From the NCBI RefSeq assembly GCF_004364335.1, contig NZ_SOCR01000005.1, positions 372,001 through 436,000 of the forward strand: 64,000 nucleotides of DNA, written 5' to 3'. Below are positions 62,175-64,000 of this stretch, in pieces. A program made the translations under genes and the position numbers. How positions within the stretch are numbered: the first letter of the stretch is position 1; the number at the start of each line of letters is the position of its first letter. A model generated the notes under the pieces. The model was not told the origin of the DNA and ran no database searches. It saw only the letters and a program-made list of their open reading frames with translations. The DNA comes from Pseudomonas graminis (GTDB lineage Bacteria > Pseudomonadota > Gammaproteobacteria > Pseudomonadales > Pseudomonadaceae).

Positions 62175-63095
62175 GTGTCCCGAATTTTTTTACTTTTTGT
62201 CGTATTTATTACCGGTTTCTCAACCATTACCGCTGCTGAAGCCAACGTCCGTGTTCTGACCAGCATCAAGCCGCTCCAGTTGATCGCCGCCGCTGTGCAG
62301 GACGGAATCGCGGTGCCGGAAGTCCTGCTTCCGCCGGGCGCATCCCCTCATAACTATGCGCTGCGGCCGTCCGACGTACGGCGCGTGCAGGAAGCCGATC
62401 TGCTCTACTGGATCGGCCCCGACATGGAGACCTTCCTGCCTCGCGTGCTGTCCGGGCGCAGCAAGGCGTCGGTCCCGGTCGAGTCGTTGCCGGGCATGCA
62501 CCTGCGCCATTTCACCGCCAGCAGCGAGCACCACGATGATGACGAAGACGAGCATGACCACGATCACCGGCCGGGCAGCGTCGATGCACATTTGTGGCTG
62601 TCTTCGGTCAACGCGCGGGTGATTGCGGCGAAGATGGCCGCTGACTTGAGCCAGGCCGATCCCGCCAATGCGGCGCGTTATGAGAGCAACGTGAAGGCCT
62701 TCGACGCACGCCTTGACGCGCTGGACGTCAAAATCAAACAGCGTGTCGCCGACATTTCAGGCAAGCAGTATTTCGTGTTCCACGAGGCGTTTGATTATTT
62801 CGAAGAAGCGTACGGGCTGAAGCATGCCGGCGTCTTTGCCGTCAGCAGCGAGGTTCAGCCGGGTGCTCAGCACGTCGCCGCGATGCGCGCGCGGTTGACG
62901 GAATTCGGCAAGACCTGCGTGTTCAGCGAGCCGCCCCTTCGCCCGCGTCTGGCCGACACGCTCAGTGCGGGTTTGCCGGTCAAGCTGGCCGAACTGGACG
63001 GATTGGGCGGCTACACACCCGCCACCGCCCAGGGTTACGAGCAATTGCTGAGCAAGCTGGCGGATGATCTGGCGGGGTGCCTGGAGGGCTTGTGA
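62175..63095 (+). CDS. znuA: Zinc ABC transporter periplasmic zinc-binding protein ZnuA
   Basis: ZnuA captures Zn2+ in the periplasm for ZnuBC. I start at GTG 62175 (MSRIFLLFVVFITGFSTITAAEA), after GAGTGG, giving 306 residues; GTG 62166 is an alternative adding three. A signal peptide precedes VRVLTSIKPLQLIAAAVQDG. Zinc-ligand histidines are in GASPHNYAL and VDAHLWLS. The His/Asp-rich loop EHHDDDEDEHDHDH (about 120-133) is typical of high-affinity ZnuA. Confidence 0.95.
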   Translation: MSRIFLLFVVFITGFSTITAAEANVRVLTSIKPLQLIAAAVQDGIAVPEVLLPPGASPHNYALRPSDVRRVQEADLLYWIGPDMETFLPRVLSGRSKASVPVESLPGMHLRHFTASSEHHDDDEDEHDHDHRPGSVDAHLWLSSVNARVIAAKMAADLSQADPANAARYESNVKAFDARLDALDVKIKQRVADISGKQYFVFHEAFDYFEEAYGLKHAGVFAVSSEVQPGAQHVAAMRARLTEFGKTCVFSEPPLRPRLADTLSAGLPVKLAELDGLGGYTPATAQGYEQLLSKLADDLAGCLEGL

Positions 63096-63111
63096 GGCAG
63101 TCGTAACACCT

Positions 63112-63241
63112 GTAGGAGCGTGGCTTGTCCCGCGATCTGCCGCGCAGCGGCAGCAAATCAGACAACACGGTTGTACTGACCGTCCGCATTACCGGTTCAC
63201 GGCTGCTACGCAACCGATCGCGGGACAAGCCACGCTCCTAC
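63112..63241. repeat. REPIN 11 (GTAGGAGCGTGGC class), znuA-thrB junction
   Basis: A longer doublet: the left arm GTAGGAGCGTGGCTTGTCCC begins at 63112 and the right arm ends at 63241, spanning 130 bases with about 80 between arms. It is the fourth arm class in this window. It lies between convergent genes. Confidence 0.92.
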
Positions 63242-63265
63242 AGCGGATATCCGCTGGCTGAATGA

Positions 63266-64000
63266 CTACAACGCAAACGGCAACGGGATATGCGTTTCCT
63301 GGCGCTGTTCCAGGCGCTTACGGAATTCGTCTGGATCATGGATCAACACGTCCTGCCCAGCGAAGGTTTCAGCGGCGATCAGGCGTGACAGCCAGAAGCG
63401 CACGCAACCCACACGCAGCATCGTCGACCACAGCTCGGCTTCGGCGGCGGTAAACGGCCTCAGCGCAGCGTAGGCACCCAGAAACGCCCGGGCGCGTGGG
63501 GCATCGATGGTGCCGTTCTCAAACGAGCACCAGTCATTCACGGCAATCGCCACGTCGTACAGCATCGGCCCGGAACAGGCGTTGTAAAAATCGATCACGC
63601 CCGTTAGATGGGTGCCTTCGAACAGCGTGTTGTCGCGGAACAGGTCGGCGTGCAGATTGGCCCGCGGCAGCGCCATGATTTTTGCCTTGCGAAGCCGGAT
63701 TTCCTCGACAGCCTTGGTCAGCAGCGCGCCCTGCGCCTCGTCCAGGTGAGAGATGAAATTACCGCCCTCCTCCAGCATCCAGTCCAGACCACGATCCGTT
63801 TTGCGTTCGATGGTCTGGCTGCGCGTGGCCATGTGCATGTGCGCCATGAACTCGCCAATCTGCACACAGTGCTGGGTGTTAGGCTGGGCCGGGTGCTTGC
63901 CGGACAGGCGCGGTTGCAGCAGGGCCGGTTTGCCTTTCAGCTCGCGCAGGGCCTGGCCGTCGGTGGTGCGCAACGCGTAGGGCACAGGCAGGTTGGCGTC
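63266..64000 (-). CDS. thrB: Homoserine kinase ThrB, APH-type (5' end beyond window)
   Basis: Pseudomonas ThrB phosphorylates homoserine in threonine synthesis and belongs to the aminoglycoside-phosphotransferase-like fold. The visible 244 residues run from the window edge (DANLPVPYALRTTDG) to the stop at 63266. The catalytic loop LPRANLHADLFRDNTLFE and the metal-binding GVIDFYNACSGPMLYDVAI are intact. The N-terminal nucleotide-binding lobe is missing because it lies beyond 64000; the reading frame is open to the edge. Confidence 0.94.
   Translation of the reverse strand, partial: DANLPVPYALRTTDGQALRELKGKPALLQPRLSGKHPAQPNTQHCVQIGEFMAHMHMATRSQTIERKTDRGLDWMLEEGGNFISHLDEAQGALLTKAVEEIRLRKAKIMALPRANLHADLFRDNTLFEGTHLTGVIDFYNACSGPMLYDVAIAVNDWCSFENGTIDAPRARAFLGAYAALRPFTAAEAELWSTMLRVGCVRFWLSRLIAAETFAGQDVLIHDPDEFRKRLEQRQETHIPLPFAL

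Overview
The window is a chromosome segment from a Pseudomonas species, running from the replication origin into the flanking conserved block. The order rnpA-rpmH-oriC-dnaA-dnaN-recF-gyrB is the classic gammaproteobacterial origin arrangement. What follows (plsC, gmhB, glyS/glyQ, tag, an LpxL-type acyltransferase, trkA, rsmB, fmt, def, a TsaP-like LysM protein, dprA, tsaC, qor, hemF, aroE, betC, trpAB/trpI, prlC, metNIQ, katE, znuABC/zur, thrB) matches the Pseudomonas gene neighbourhood. High GC content and many GTAGGAGC-type REP doublets fit the fluorescens/putida/syringae side of the genus. Species cannot be fixed from the sequence alone.

Layout. (1) 1-7.4 kb: rnpA and rpmH on the minus strand, oriC with clustered DnaA boxes and an AT-rich stretch, then dnaA, dnaN, recF and gyrB on the plus strand. 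Two ParB-binding parS sites lie inside recF. (2) 7.4-11.3 kb: an accessory insert with two OafA-type membrane acyltransferases and an MFS exporter. (3) 11.4-24.4 kb: housekeeping genes for phospholipid and lipid A acylation, heptose synthesis, glycyl-tRNA synthetase, DNA repair, K+ uptake, 16S rRNA m5C967 methylation, Met-tRNA formylation and deformylation, and DprA. (4) 24.4-31.8 kb: tsaC, qor, hemF, aroE and a choline-O-sulfate module (binding protein, sulfatase, LysR regulator). (5) 31.8-33.2 kb: a low-GC islet with two unrecognised ORFs, the least explained part of the window. (6) 33.3-49.5 kb: a CigR/RcnB-like protein, trpBA with its activator trpI, small stress-type proteins (DUF883, dodecin, two DUF1161, OsmC), lipoproteins, gamma-carbonic anhydrase, oligopeptidase A, a secreted PI-PLC-like protein, a secreted tyrosine phosphatase and a radical SAM protein. 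(7) 49.8-64 kb: beta-carbonic anhydrase with a SulP transporter, an orphan SCO1, the methionine ABC importer, KatE catalase, the zinc-uptake system with its Zur regulator, and the 3' part of thrB.

The accessory signals are the parS pair in the same reading frame of recF (one with a 28-bp perfect palindrome), seven perfect DnaA boxes outside oriC but all within the first 24 kb, eleven REP doublets (REPINs) at gene ends, and the low-GC islet at 31.8-33.2 kb. I found no CRISPR array, insertion sequence, tRNA, rRNA or prophage. No single clearly new multi-gene system is evident; the low-GC islet is the best candidate for something undescribed.
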